Source of the DNA: Fasciola hepatica
Taxonomy: Eukaryota; Platyhelminthes; Trematoda; Plagiorchiida; Fasciolidae
Length of the DNA stretch: 64,000 nt
Direction: 5' to 3'
Assembly (NCBI GenBank): GCA_948099385.1
Contig: CANUEZ040000208.1
Span: forward strand, 1,302,001 to 1,366,000
Below the pieces are notes generated by a model that was given only the letters and a program-made list of their open reading frames with translations, had not been told where the DNA came from and searched no databases. The position numbers and the translations under genes were made by a program. This document shows positions 38,251 through 49,655 of the stretch, piece by piece; position 1 is the first letter of the stretch, and the number at the start of each line of letters is the position of its first letter.

Positions 38251-41200
38251 GCAGACGTCTCAGTTTTGATCTTGTGTCACGTCATTCCGATCATCAGGTG
38301 AATTGCAGAAACTCATCCAAACTTCGAAAGCATATTACAGTTCGGAAAATTCCCAAGGCTGTGTGTATATTAAATTGGTTCACAGAATCATCTATAGCTA
38401 GGCTGGTCTTTACGTAAACAAAATGGCATTCAGCAAGAACTAGTTTAAAAAATTCTTTATGTTCTTTCTGGTATCTCTGTTACATTCCGCTATCCTTTCA
38501 AATACAAAGATCCACGCCTCCGCATCTCCATCCGCGATCGGAAAGAGTCAAAGAAGCTTCAGTACGAGTGTGAGTGTGGTCAAGACACCAATGTACCGAA
38601 GATGGTAAGACGGATAAGGAGATTTGTATTTGGACAGCCAAATAAGTTAAGTTCGTGTAGCAGATAAGATCGCTTATATGGCCCTCTTTCCAGACCGCGC
38701 TACAGGTACGTTGATCTTCCTGCTGTTTGAGTATGTCGGTTGCGTGTTGGTCAGTTGTCCGTAGCCATTAGCTTGATTTTTCTGTGCTCCATCTGTGCGG
38801 CTTGTGTAATTGCCCCGGTTGACAGCTTAGTCGGTAGCTCTTCGCATGGGTTATTTTGTTGGTTGCCCGAGATCTCGCTTCTTCCTATCTAAGAGTCCAT
38901 ATGACCCCTAATTGTCTGATTCAATATGTGTCCGACATATTCATAGCCTGTTGCTCGGTCTGTCGCTCTTGATCGGTTGGTCTGATCGGTTTGATATTTA
39001 CATCGTCCTGTTGTTTCAGCATCCCCGCTACATTATGCTGGGTGTTTACCTGATCAGCACGTATAAAGTTCCAGCTAAAATATTGAATTCAGGCGAATTT
39101 TACTTCAGTTTTCTCGAAGCACAACAACCCAGAGGTGGGCCTCTTTCATGGACAACTCAGTTCTTCTTTCATGGATTACACGAGAACTACTCACTGGTAG
39201 ATATCTTACAGTGAAGATATGAAACAAATCAGTCGTTTGAATGATACAGGGCTAATAACTTAGTTCAATAGGAACCTGCATAATCAGCTCACATGACTGA
39301 GGACATTTCATAGATGTGTGATACACAGGTTGTTATATGCCTGAATAGAAATAATGTCCCTCATATCAGCCATGCAAAGAGAAAGTGGGAGTCAACTGCC
39401 CCGGGATTTTATCGACTTGAGTCCTCTGAGACGATAGGATAATGTTCGTATTGTTGGATGTTCTGTCCAAGCACAAATCAACCATTAACCAGGTTCAAAG
39501 CTTAGTGCATCGAGACATGTGACCGAATATTATCTCTAATCCCGTCATCATAACAAGCAAACCTGAGCACTTGCAATGACTTGCTTGACAAGGGGGTTCG
39601 AAGCACCGTACACAAGTCGGTCTACCTGACTTAAGTTATTGAAGACGTACACTTGAATGTTTTGGATTGATGCCGAAGGTTTAGTAAAAGTAACAATCAG
39701 TTCATTGAAGTAGTGGGTATTGAGTGGCAGCTAACCGAACACGGAACGTGATATTCAACCGTCTGATATCGTGTTGTAGATCGATATCCTCGTGGGTGTT
39801 TTGTTTTAGTATTTCATTACCAAGATCATAACTGGAGAATATATCGCAGAAACATGCAATCATAAGAATATAATTCGCATGCCTTCATGCACATATGTTC
39901 GCTTGGAGAAATGAGGTTATAAACAAAACAGAACTTGCCTCGTTGTGATAAGGGTATTTTGTGTTTGCATTGACCGTGAATTGAATTATCGGCTGAATTT
40001 ACAGGAAAATGTTCCACCCTAAGCGTGTTGCGAGTTTTATCCTCTCCGATGTAGCTTCAATTCATTTCAGGCAGGTAATCTAAAAAGTGGAATGATCACA
40101 TTCGACAGGACCTAAGTCACTTTGGTAGGACGGATATTCAAAACATCGACCAGTCGGAACAGTTCATCCTTTACGGTCCCACGATCTCTGTTTTTTCACC
40201 CTGGAAGTTTCCAAAATGTTATCGGTAGGTTTTCTTTTTGATTCCCTGGTTCACGAGCATGCATTTCCCAAGAGAGCGTAGTGACCGGATTGCATGAAGT
40301 ACAATATTATTGCACGCGTTCTGGCGATCAACTGTATTTAATTACTAGAGTGAGGGATCAGATGTGCATGAATAGCGAAACAAATATGGAAGCAAAATTG
40401 GATCTGTTGGTGGATGGGAGATGTCTATCAGATGTGTGACTTCTAAAATACCTTAGTCATACAATGCAGCCAATGTCTGAATAGGACTGAATCATTTTTA
40501 TGTGTTGCTGTGGGCTGTATGGTCCCTGTAGCTGAGTTCAGTAATGCCCTGTTCCTAAACTACCTACTTCGTTTTCCATACGCATTTTGGAACCAAAATG
40601 ATGTATTCCTTGCGATAGATTCATGAGCAAGGAAACAATGAATGTGGTGCATTGAGTCTGAAAGCAAAAATCTATCTTATTTGTTGCCGTTCAATGGGAT
40701 CATGAAAACCAAATGCTTTATCACGCATATGAGCCAACGAGCATTCTTTCTAGAGCTACCAGCCAGTGGACTGAGTATGTTAATTATTGATTTATTTCAC
40801 TGATGTTCTGCATTAACTGAGCAAAGTAACACTGGTTATCAAGATTTATGAGTGAGTGTATGGGTTTACATCGACCCATGTGAGTGGTGCGATGGCCACA
40901 TTCCTATGGATGCACTGATGGATGCAGTTGGCTTATGTGCTCGATGGATGGGTGAAACAGAATCGTTTTAGATACATATATGCGTTGGCGCATCCAGTCA
41001 TTTACACGATTTGTGCATGAACCATTGCATATATCAGTTCGATAACGCATTTAATCGGGCATGCTCTTAGTTATACGGATTTGTTTCGTTGTCTACCTGT
41101 TCTATGCAACTGGGGCAGATCTACCAGATTGGATTGGTTAGTCTAATTTCCGACGTGTACTGTTTGAGCACGACATTTTTCTCTTGAATTCAAGTCACAA

Positions 41201-41595
41201 ATGTGCCATTTTCCCATTGCATAGAAGTTCACGCTGGTGACGTAATCAGTGAGTCTCAACACGAACTCCATCTGCAGTGATTCTGAACGTAATTCATTAT
41301 TCTGGCATTGTTCTCACTGTGATCAAGTTGGCAGTGTTGTCTTGTATTTTTGAGAGCCTAACTAATCGTGTACTGTCAAGTAGCCAACATTTTCATCTTC
41401 TGGTAATTCAGATTATCAAATTGAATATTCTGTACTGAAATATGGATTAGACGGGAACCATTCACACAGAATTAGTAAAGAAACAATGTACACTTCAATT
41501 TGCCAGATGGTCAGTGGCTTTTCAATTCACTTGCAAATTGTTTATCTACCAAATAACAAATTATCATCAACTTCTCATGAATCCTTTTTTCCAAG
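38251..41595. other. AT-rich single-copy DNA, no supported gene
   Basis: Only short open frames are present (for example a 100-codon frame at 38912-39214 rich in hydrophobic residues, and 63 codons on the minus strand at 39826-40017). No domain, splice-flanked exon, tRNA or repeat structure could be recognised. The region could be intergenic or intronic. Confidence 0.6.
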
Positions 41596-41884
41596 ATGAA
41601 TATTATTATGGCAGTGGAAGAAAATTGGTATAATTACATTGGATGTGACGACACATTCAAGACTTCTTGGAATGATACAGTTATTATACATTTCTTCTCA
41701 CCTGATATTGGCCAAAATGCCAATAATGAATGCAAAATTACCTTAATTACGTGGTTAAGTGGATTAATACAAGGCATACTGAGGAAATTTGGCGTAATGG
41801 ATACTGAGATAATAAAAGTCACAGGTGACCAGTTTACCATATTGAAGACATTAATAGATTTATTATCACTTGATCAACTCCCAG
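41596..41884 (+). CDS. Exon-like segment, weak resemblance to TRAPP/Bet3-type proteins
   Basis: A 289-bp open segment follows a strong acceptor (ccttttttccaag just before 41596) and could end at a GT at 41885 (CCAG then gttatt), inside a 102-codon frame. It contains WYNYIGCDDTFKTSW near the start and ITLITWLSGLIQGILRKFGV in the middle. The latter faintly resembles the C-terminal helix of Bet3-like TRAPP subunits (pattern LSGxIxGxL), which tether vesicles at the Golgi. That resemblance is from memory and weak. A fragment of another alpha-helical protein is equally possible. No neighbouring exon of the same gene was identified with certainty. Confidence 0.35.
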
Positions 41885-42620
41885 GTTATTTTCTGGTTAT
41901 TTAACCTAACTACTTGCTACTTCGATACCTGAGAGGTCTTCCGCGTACTTAGTTACCAAGGTATTTCGATGGCATGTAACAGATTCATGACATTTTTAAC
42001 TGAATCAAACTCCGCTTGTTTATACATTAGGTTTTGTCCTACAAAAATGGAAAAATGCATGTTACACCCCCTTTCACAGATGCATCAGTCCAGCACAATG
42101 TCACTGGTGAGTTGTTTGGGGTTAAATCGACCGATACCATTCATATTGTCAATTAATCACTTATAATCATATAGCAAAACATATTCTACAGTTTTCAGAG
42201 GACATTTGAAACAAAAATCTGACGAACAAATGAAATTCGAAGTATGCAATACTGAAGAAGATACAAGGTACAGATACCGTACTCGGTTGAAAGTGAGCAA
42301 AAGTGATACGTGCAATTGAGTCCCATTATTTCGAATTCACCAATTTGCTGCTTGCGTTCAGAGCAGTGATTTTTGGAAGTAGCTCATACAGTTTACACAT
42401 GGGAACAGGATACAGAGCTATTCGCATTATTGCTGTTTGTACAAGAACAATATTTGTGTGATTTATTATTCTCTGAAAATTTTCAAATTTGAAGCAGATT
42501 TTTATTTGAGCATCAAAATAAAGTTCAACCGATAAGATAATGTTCGTATTGATAATTTGCGTTCAACAGTAAAAATTAATCTTTCGCGTACATCCATTTC
42601 TGCATATCACTGTCTTCTAA
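41885..42620. other. No clear feature
   Basis: AT-rich sequence between two exon-like islands. A 65-codon frame at 41969-42166 has no recognisable pattern. It may be intron if the islands at 41.6 and 42.7 kb belong to one gene, which cannot be shown. Confidence 0.4.
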
Positions 42621-42953
42621 CCCCGAAAGCTGAACAATTGCTTTCACAAATCGGCAGCAGAATTACAAAATAACACACGGTTGCTCACTTATTGGTTTGG
42701 CTGTCCGAGGTGGTATGATCTTTTGTACCATGTATTGGAAAATATGCCCGGAGAAAACGAACAAATACAAAAAATCTTTGACGTTCTTCTGCGATGCAGT
42801 CCGGACTTCAACACAACCAACGGTTTTGCAAGTAATCAAGTTTTACTTTGTCTCATTAATCATATAAATTACCATAAACGTGTAGTCCTTTGTTTAACAA
42901 AGTTTCATTCTGAAGTGGCCCAACTTGAAGGAGCGCATCGGATAAATATATAA
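42621..42953 (+). CDS. Unidentified exon-like open frame, helical, leucine-rich
   Basis: The frame is open from just after a TAA near 42619 to a stop at 42951-42953, longer than the part beginning at the TTG at 42681. It reads KLNNCFHKSAAELQNN, then RWYDLLYHVLENMPGENEQI, IFDVLLRCSPDFNTTNG and FHSEVAQLEGAHRINI. The pattern of amphipathic helices suggests an alpha-helical repeat or scaffold protein. Composition is more coding-like than the surrounding sequence. No family is recognised, and no unambiguous splice acceptor fixes the left border. Confidence 0.35.
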   Translation, partial: PRKLNNCFHKSAAELQNNTRLLTYWFGCPRWYDLLYHVLENMPGENEQIQKIFDVLLRCSPDFNTTNGFASNQVLLCLINHINYHKRVVLCLTKFHSEVAQLEGAHRINI

Positions 42954-45900
42954 TATCCGTAACAGTCAAGCCTGTATGCGCCATCACACATGGAATTGGA
43001 TCCAATGCAGTTTTTAGAGTTAGTGGCATATTCACTAAATGCAATTTGTTAAACAATCCGACCAAAAATTTAAATTGATTCTAGAAATATGACTACTTGG
43101 TGATGGAAAATGGCCCGAGTAATTCCTCTCATTTCTTTATTATTCAGACATGACTCACAGTAAATTTGAACAAATTTCATGCCAGATGAAGATCGATGGT
43201 AGGTCAGCATTCCATCTGATTTTCAAGAAGTAATGCGTAGGAAATTATCGCCTAGAATGCGAAAGGATTTTAACTCCTATTCCCTCGAGCATTTTTGTAT
43301 TAAAGACTTCAAGAAAACGAATGACTCCCAAGTCATTCACAGTGGCTCAATAAGTCTAAATTTTTTGCTGTATTTTTATTTGTTTATCTCCCGGCAATCC
43401 TGAGAAATTCATGAAATTGTATCACTTGGGAAAATATGTTAGGTAAGATACTGTTTTCATTACAGGTATTGGTATGAAAACCACACGGACAGAGGATTCC
43501 CCTCCAAAACACAACACACTCACTAGGAGAAGCGCAAGTAAATAAAGCTTATATTAATAATTGCTGTATTCTTCCCATTGTGAGTGAAATTGATATTAAT
43601 TCACATAGTTACTTAGCAGGTTTCCATATCTTCATTTAAGATTGGCATGGTTGCTTTACAAAATGCTCACTGTTGTGCATCTTCACATATGTTCACCTTA
43701 TCTTAAAAATGATCTTCCCAGAAACAACCTCAAAACAAGGAAGAACCACGGAATCTCGGAACAGCGGTGCATACAAATACTTCACATTAACGGGATTTCT
43801 GTTTTTGCTCAAATTTTATTTCATTTCTATATAACTCAATACTCTGAATCAAAAATGTACTGACGCTTCCGTCCACAAAGTACTTATTTCTACCATGAAC
43901 GAATTTGTCAACTTAGTAATGTTAGTTAAGTTTGACTATCTTACGCTCATCTGGCTTCTACAATAGCACAATTGGGTGCCACAGTTTCATGACAAGTACT
44001 CGAATTTCGGTGTTGGTAAAAAACACAGTTTTTCCTAACGTGCATTTATTTCTTCCATATGGCTAACGGAGGCCTAATAATTCTGGGGATGAAAGGTCGT
44101 CAGAGTTATTCACATCCAAAAGATCAAAAATGACAGAAGGTTTTGCATCGTTCATTGGTAAAATGTCGGATGGTGAAATAATTCGGTTAGCTGTTGTGTC
44201 GGGATCCATCACCTGGAATCATGCAACTTCCTTCACTTGAATTTCCAATGATTGCATCTGCTTGTTTTCTACAAATAGCCAATCACATGAAACCGTGATT
44301 CGATCATGAAGTCTGAGTGTACCCCTTCTTTATTGTGGAACGAGACTTCCACGAGGGACAGTAAAGCGGTGTTCCATAACAAAGGCACATTGTACCTATG
44401 TGCCCGACTAGTAAATCAAACAATGACATTGTGTAAATTTCTAGCGTATTACTAAAACGACCATCATTGAAAAGGTCCCATATAAATACAGAGTAATTGT
44501 ATGATAAATGGTGTACATGTCGACTATTCAGTCTTCAATATACCAAAAACGGTGGATAGGATTCAGAAAGCACAAATCTACATTGATCATGAAAATACGG
44601 ATAATTGTGATTTCGCTAAATGCAACTGTCGTTGTGCCTAATAAAGCCCTATAGAAAGGATCCAGAAGTTGTATAATATGGAATAACTGGTGCACCCATC
44701 AACATTTTAGTTCAAGTTTGGAAAAGGATGCAAACTGACTATGTTATCTTTACATTTATCTTCTTGATGCTTGTCTGGCTATCTTCATATAGAAAATCTC
44801 CGTGACCTGACAAGAACCCATGTAACATTCATTGTTCCGATGGTGTGCCCTCCAAAGACAACACATTTTACGCGGTGAGCTGATGTAATATGCATGATTG
44901 CTTTGGAGTCTATTTCCCAAAGAATCTGTAGCAGCTGCAACTCATCGATTTCAACTAGTGTAACTTGCCATATGTCATGCTAGCAACGCTAAGAAACCCA
45001 ACTACCATTTCAAGAATAGCACGTTTAATTCAGTGAGGATGGTTCAAGGGGTCATTACGTCCAATCCAAGTAAGAAGTCTCGGTCTCTTGTGTTCGTTCT
45101 TTCTTTCGAACGCATGGGAGTTTAAAGGTTCATGGATAATGGAACAATTCTTGGTTTGCCTTTCACTTTGAGGCTTGAAGATGGTCAGGGCTCGCACTAA
45201 CAAATACTCACTGTTCGTGATTGGGATAAATGAGGTTTGCTTTGCGTGCTTGCATGAACGAGAGGATACAATGTGATGCGGAGATTTGCATGAAGCAAGA
45301 TAATGAACAGGTATTTGTTCCCCAGTGCCCAATCACGGCACAGCACTGGAAAATTTCATAAACGGTCATTTCTGTGACAACAGTAGTGAGTTGACACACA
45401 CTGAGTTCCGGATTTGAAGAAATATTTTGAAATATTCTGTTGGCGAGGGTCATGGTGTTTTTTGAAAATTTCCAAGTGGATTTTCATAGGTGTCATCGTG
45501 TAAATTACACAACTTTCTCATTGGCCACTGATTAGGAATAACGTTTGGTCACCGCCGAAGGATAGGATTTGCCGTTTTCTCTTGTTCACAGTATAATTTT
45601 GCCCTTGATTGTTTTCGATGAGAAACAGTGTACAAGACTTTTGAATCTTTGTCAGTACAAACCTTGACCACATTTACCATGATTGTGGTTCTTTGTTGCC
45701 AGGATACGACTTCACTTCGGCAGGAACGGGCGGCCTCAAACCACATAACGTGTCACCAGTCAAGTCTGGGTTTTGGAAAGACTGTGCTGTTCATTGATTT
45801 AATTGTCCCGATCTTCACCCATGCTGGGTGGGGCTCGTATTTGTATTCGTATATTTTTTGAAAGCTCATGTGTATACTTCCCTGTAAACAAAGAATAACT

Positions 45901-47527
45901 CAAATGACCACCTTATTCTGACTCCACAGAAAACAAGAATTAGAAAAAGAATAGAACAGAATCCAGTGTCTTTCTTTGTCAAAGTGCAACCTAAGTATAA
46001 ACCAGGCTGGTTCTTTTCCTGTGTTATTGCAAGGACGACTAATCGGCGGTTGAAGCAATTTCTGGGCGAGAATCGTAGGAAGAAGAACTGGTGTGCAACT
46101 GGCGTGTAATATCTAATGGTAACTTGGAACAAATCTATAAACACAATTCCAACAGGATTATCCATCCTTTCTTTGACGATGGTTAGGGAATCATGACTGG
46201 TTGATATTAGACGACTCGATAAGTGTTTCGAATAAACGTTTTCAAGGTAAGGGTGTGTAGCAGGAGAGAAATAGAATGACAAAGGGAGGGCACACTAATA
46301 GGTATATGTTGATAGACTAGATCTTGCACTAAGAAGCTGGTTGTCTACAAGCCTCGGAAGTTAAATTTCAAAGTTTCACAAACCAAATGGATGTGCTTAA
46401 CCCACCAGAAGTTGTTTTTTATTGTCAATATGTGATACTTGATAAAGTCGAGTCTATAAATGGAACTGTTACAAATGATCACATTGTCCTCGTAGAATGA
46501 TGCAATGAACCAGCAGAAATAACTTATGGACAATTTGCGAGTTCACTTTGAAACCAGATGGATGGAAAGTTATTCGAAAATTCACTTCCCTTCCCCTAAA
46601 TATATTGAAGTTAGAATAAAAGAACTAAATACGATACAGGTTGACATGAACTGAATACTTCAAACCACGAGCAGGGGATGTGCAGACGTATCACTAATTG
46701 AATTTGAAAACATTTCTAGAGAAAGAGCACCCCTTCGGAGCACTCCACAATTGCTGTATGAGTCTTCGGATTTGTGTATTCTTATTTTGGTCCACTGCCT
46801 CCTTGCAGTGAAGTAGTATTATATCCTCGTAAGCAAATTGTTTGGGCATAAAGATGATTTTATTTTGACAAAAAACCCTGTTTCAGGAATAAAATGAAAC
46901 AAGTTTGGGTATTTGAGGTGAACACAGTACCAATTAGTTTATCGTTGCCCTTCAATAACTCACTGTTAGTTGGACTGCGTATATACAAACGGTTGAAGGT
47001 CATGCTGGCTTCGTTTCACTTTTGCACGACCTTGTCCTAAAACAGAATACGTCAGCCCCATGGATACTGGGGATGATTGCCAACAAGACGCGGTGATTGG
47101 ACGCGTGTCCAGTGAAAACAGTGACCCGGTTTTTATAATTTCGTTATTCGTATCCCCCTGCTGTCATAAATGCTCCATAAGCTTGATTTCGATACCTAAA
47201 TGCGTTTTCAGTTGACCATAAGGCGATAGCCTTAACTCGCACATGACGAAGGTCCAAGTATTAATCTGAACAGTTCCATGTCGGGTGGCTGAAGAATATG
47301 TCCGAACCATTGCAGACAACGATGGTGAGGAAGAACGGATAGTTTGTCAGTGTCGCAGCATTGTCTATAGTTTCATCTCACTTAAACCTTTCTTGTCAGA
47401 TTGCACGATTAATTTGGCGCAAACAACAGCTAGATAATGCTGACCTCATAGTATCCGCAGTTTTCTGTTGCAAACTTTTAAACCCGCATGCGAGGACCGG
47501 CCAGACAACGACACAGAGGACGCATAT
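42954..47527. other. AT-rich single-copy DNA with unsupported open frames
   Basis: The longest frame here is 138 codons on the minus strand (45866-46282, TTG start), rich in Phe, Leu and Ile with a hydrophobic stretch near its C-terminus. It has no ATG, no identifiable domain and no splice context. Other frames (45030-45332 minus, 45628-45861 plus, 47361-47639 plus) are similar. A short stretch near 47278-47370 translates to RVAEEYVRTIADNDGEEERI and looks exon-like but has no clear borders. Confidence 0.5.
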
Positions 47528-47963
47528 CTTTTTCCTGCAAATCAAAGTCTCACTCTACAATCAAGTGTATTATTGCATGGTTCATATTCATGGTCTCTCA
47601 TTCTTCTCACCAAATGTGCTATTACTCAACTTTTCATAACCCTAATTCATAAGTAGTCATATTGAAATAGCACTGTCAGGTCTATACATAGCTTGTGAGT
47701 CCATTTCAGCAGTATAGTATGTGAATCACAGTTATTATCCTCTGTTCATATGCCATTTAGTCACCTTTCTATCCCATTAGACTATATGAGTGACTAAACA
47801 GATGACTCCATAATAAACTGATTTCTTCGTCCTTTAGGTTTGTCATGCGTGAATATTTCCTCCCATACCTACAGTTGTTCAGGCAATTGTCTTCAACAAA
47901 TCAGTTTATCACGTTACACTGAATCAAGCTACTTAGTCTGAAGTGCATCTTAAATACATTCAG

Positions 47964-48217
47964 TGGTTGAAACTTCCATTGTTCCGGGGGTGAGTGAATG
48001 TGAAAACTCGCAAGGTGTTTCCAAGTGTAACGGAATGACAAATGTCCATGTCTATCCAACGCGAACGCAAGCCCCAAATCGGCCAATCAGGACAATTCTA
48101 GCTTCTTTTGTAATTTTACATGACGCGGAAAAATATGAGTTTGATTGTGTTCTCTCACACTTGTCTATGGAACAGTTAAAGAATACACCAACAACCAAGA
48201 CATTTTTCACTGCCTGA
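47964..48217 (+). pseudogene. Exon-like frame in unit copy 1 (Cys-containing extracellular-type)
   Basis: After a possible acceptor (tacattcag before 47964) an 84-codon frame reads VETSIVPGVSECENSQGVSK, then NVHVYPTRTQAPNRPI and ASFVILHDAEKYEFDCVLS, ending in TGA. Cys-bearing beta-strand-like segments fit an extracellular adhesion-type domain. A faint similarity to the thigh region of integrin alpha chains (paired Cys and a VSCFNV-like strand) was considered but is not strong. Identical or near-identical copies lie at 50072-50325, 52181-52434 and 54289-54542. The stop in every copy argues that it is a terminal exon or a pseudo-exon. Confidence 0.35.
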
Positions 48218-48394
48218 CAATCAGAATAAACGTGAAGAGACAATTCCACTCCTGTGCACGTAAAGGAATGCTCACCCGATTTACCCTACTACCAGTCTGT
48301 TAACCATACGGTTAAAAATGCACAGATGATTTCTGGTCGGGGGTCAAATCAATTTTAGTTAAAGGCCAGGAACAGTAGTTTCAAATAAAATACA

Positions 48395-48718
48395 ATGACT
48401 GAATTAGAGTTGATGGAAACCAGGTCCATCCCTATGATCATCGGCGAGTACCTGCCAGCGTTCTCAAAGTTGATCTATGGAGATAGGTTACGTTCTTCTG
48501 TCGTTTTGCGGCATACGGCTCGCCCTACTCGTTCCCACAGTTTCAATACATATTCTACAAGCAAAATTGTTTATATTCGTCAATTTCGATGCAATCAAAT
48601 ACCATACGTCATACGAAATTTACCTCTTTCCATTTGTCAAAAAGGGATTGGGGAAAGAGGGGATGAATCTAGATTGGGACCGATAATAAATACGCTTCTC
48701 TGCGTTTTTCATACATGA
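48395..48718 (+). CDS. 107-codon ATG frame in unit copy 1, unidentified
   Basis: An ATG-started frame reads MTELELMETRSIPMIIGEYL and ends GPIINTLLCVFHT. It is intact in all four full copies (48395, 50504, 52612, 54721) with only one or two amino-acid differences (for example NQIPYV against NQMPYV). Preservation is expected anyway from the recent amplification, so it is weak evidence of function. An overlapping frame (48477-48686) is hydrophobic. No domain is recognised. Confidence 0.3.
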   Translation: MTELELMETRSIPMIIGEYLPAFSKLIYGDRLRSSVVLRHTARPTRSHSFNTYSTSKIVYIRQFRCNQIPYVIRNLPLSICQKGIGERGDESRLGPIINTLLCVFHT

Positions 48719-48943
48719 CGACCGGAAATATGCCTTCACTTAGTGAAGCATTGGGCGCTGAAAGATGTATCGCTCAGTGTGGGCCTAGTTTGTGTGCGTA
48801 CTCAGCACTTTCCAGGATTTTAGGATTGCAAACAACTACCACTTTACAATGTTTGACCTCGACACTGATACCGCAGATCCTGTGCGTGCCTGTGTAAGAT
48901 CTGAGGCTTCATAATCTATTTAGGAGGAGATTCGTGCTGTTAA

Positions 48944-49102
48944 ATGCGCCAATATTCCGAGATTAGAAATTCGGGAGGTAAAGTATTTGTCCAGTTCAGA
49001 ATGTATAGGTGTGAATACAACGTTTTCGAAAGTAATTTGGAATATTTTGTTGAATTTCAGGAAAATGTCATTGCACTTGAAATTCCCCCGAGTAAAGTTT
49101 GA
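48944..49102 (+). pseudogene. Short cadherin-repeat-like segment in unit copy 1
   Basis: A frame too short for a standard ORF cutoff reads MRQYSEIRNSGGKVFVQFR, then YNVFESNLEYFVEFQENV and IALEIPPSKV before a TGA. The second block matches the opening strand of cadherin extracellular repeats (a VFxxxxYxVxVxEN pattern). Cadherins are calcium-dependent adhesion proteins built of many such repeats. The rest of a repeat is missing downstream in this frame, so it is at best a partial exon. The same segment recurs at 51053-51211, 53161-53319 and 55270-55428, giving four copies. Confidence 0.4.
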
Positions 49103-49655
49103 CTACTGGCTACCAAGGTTGGTTTTACTGAGTACATTATTCTTAGTTTTGCATGCAGTGCTCTTATGCGGATTTCTGTCGCTGTGAGTAACCAATGCAA
49201 ATTCAGGGTACCAAACAATGGGGAGCCATTCACTGGTGACGTTGTTCCTCATTCTTTCGCCCAGTGCACATGAATCGGACACATCACGGGACATAGGAGA
49301 AGGAAAATCTTGGATGTATTTCCACCCCGTTTTCCTATTTCAACCACTAATCTGTCTTCCCAGGTTTTTCACCTCTTTTCTGACAGGTTTTTACGGGATT
49401 TGTCTCCGCATCAAACAAGTTCCCATCCCTCTAATGGTCAGTGGTTGGTTGGTTCTAAACCAATGACATTTCGGGAACTCGAAAAACTAGTGTGTTATGT
49501 TTGAATAGCCAAAATGTCTTGTAATTTTGGGCTACGTTCATTTGGAGCCGTTCACTCGTTACTAGTGCTGTCATCATGTAAGCCAGTGTGCTTAAAGTTG
49601 CACTGTTTTCGTTTTCTATGCAATACGGTATGTACGTTTTTGCTGCAATACAAGT

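Noticed and set aside
45866..46282. 138-codon minus-strand frame
   Set aside because: No ATG, Phe/Ile/Leu-rich composition, no domain and no splice context. It is described only as an unsupported frame within the surrounding region.
47964..48217. Firm call of an integrin alpha thigh domain
   Set aside because: Only a loose Cys and strand pattern was seen. It is kept as an unassigned exon-like frame.
49218..49466. 82-codon ATG frame with a signal-peptide-like start in each 2.1-kb unit
   Set aside because: The hydrophobic start (SLVTLFLILSPSA) is suggestive, but the frame overlaps another open frame, lacks a recognisable mature domain, and its conservation follows from recent amplification.
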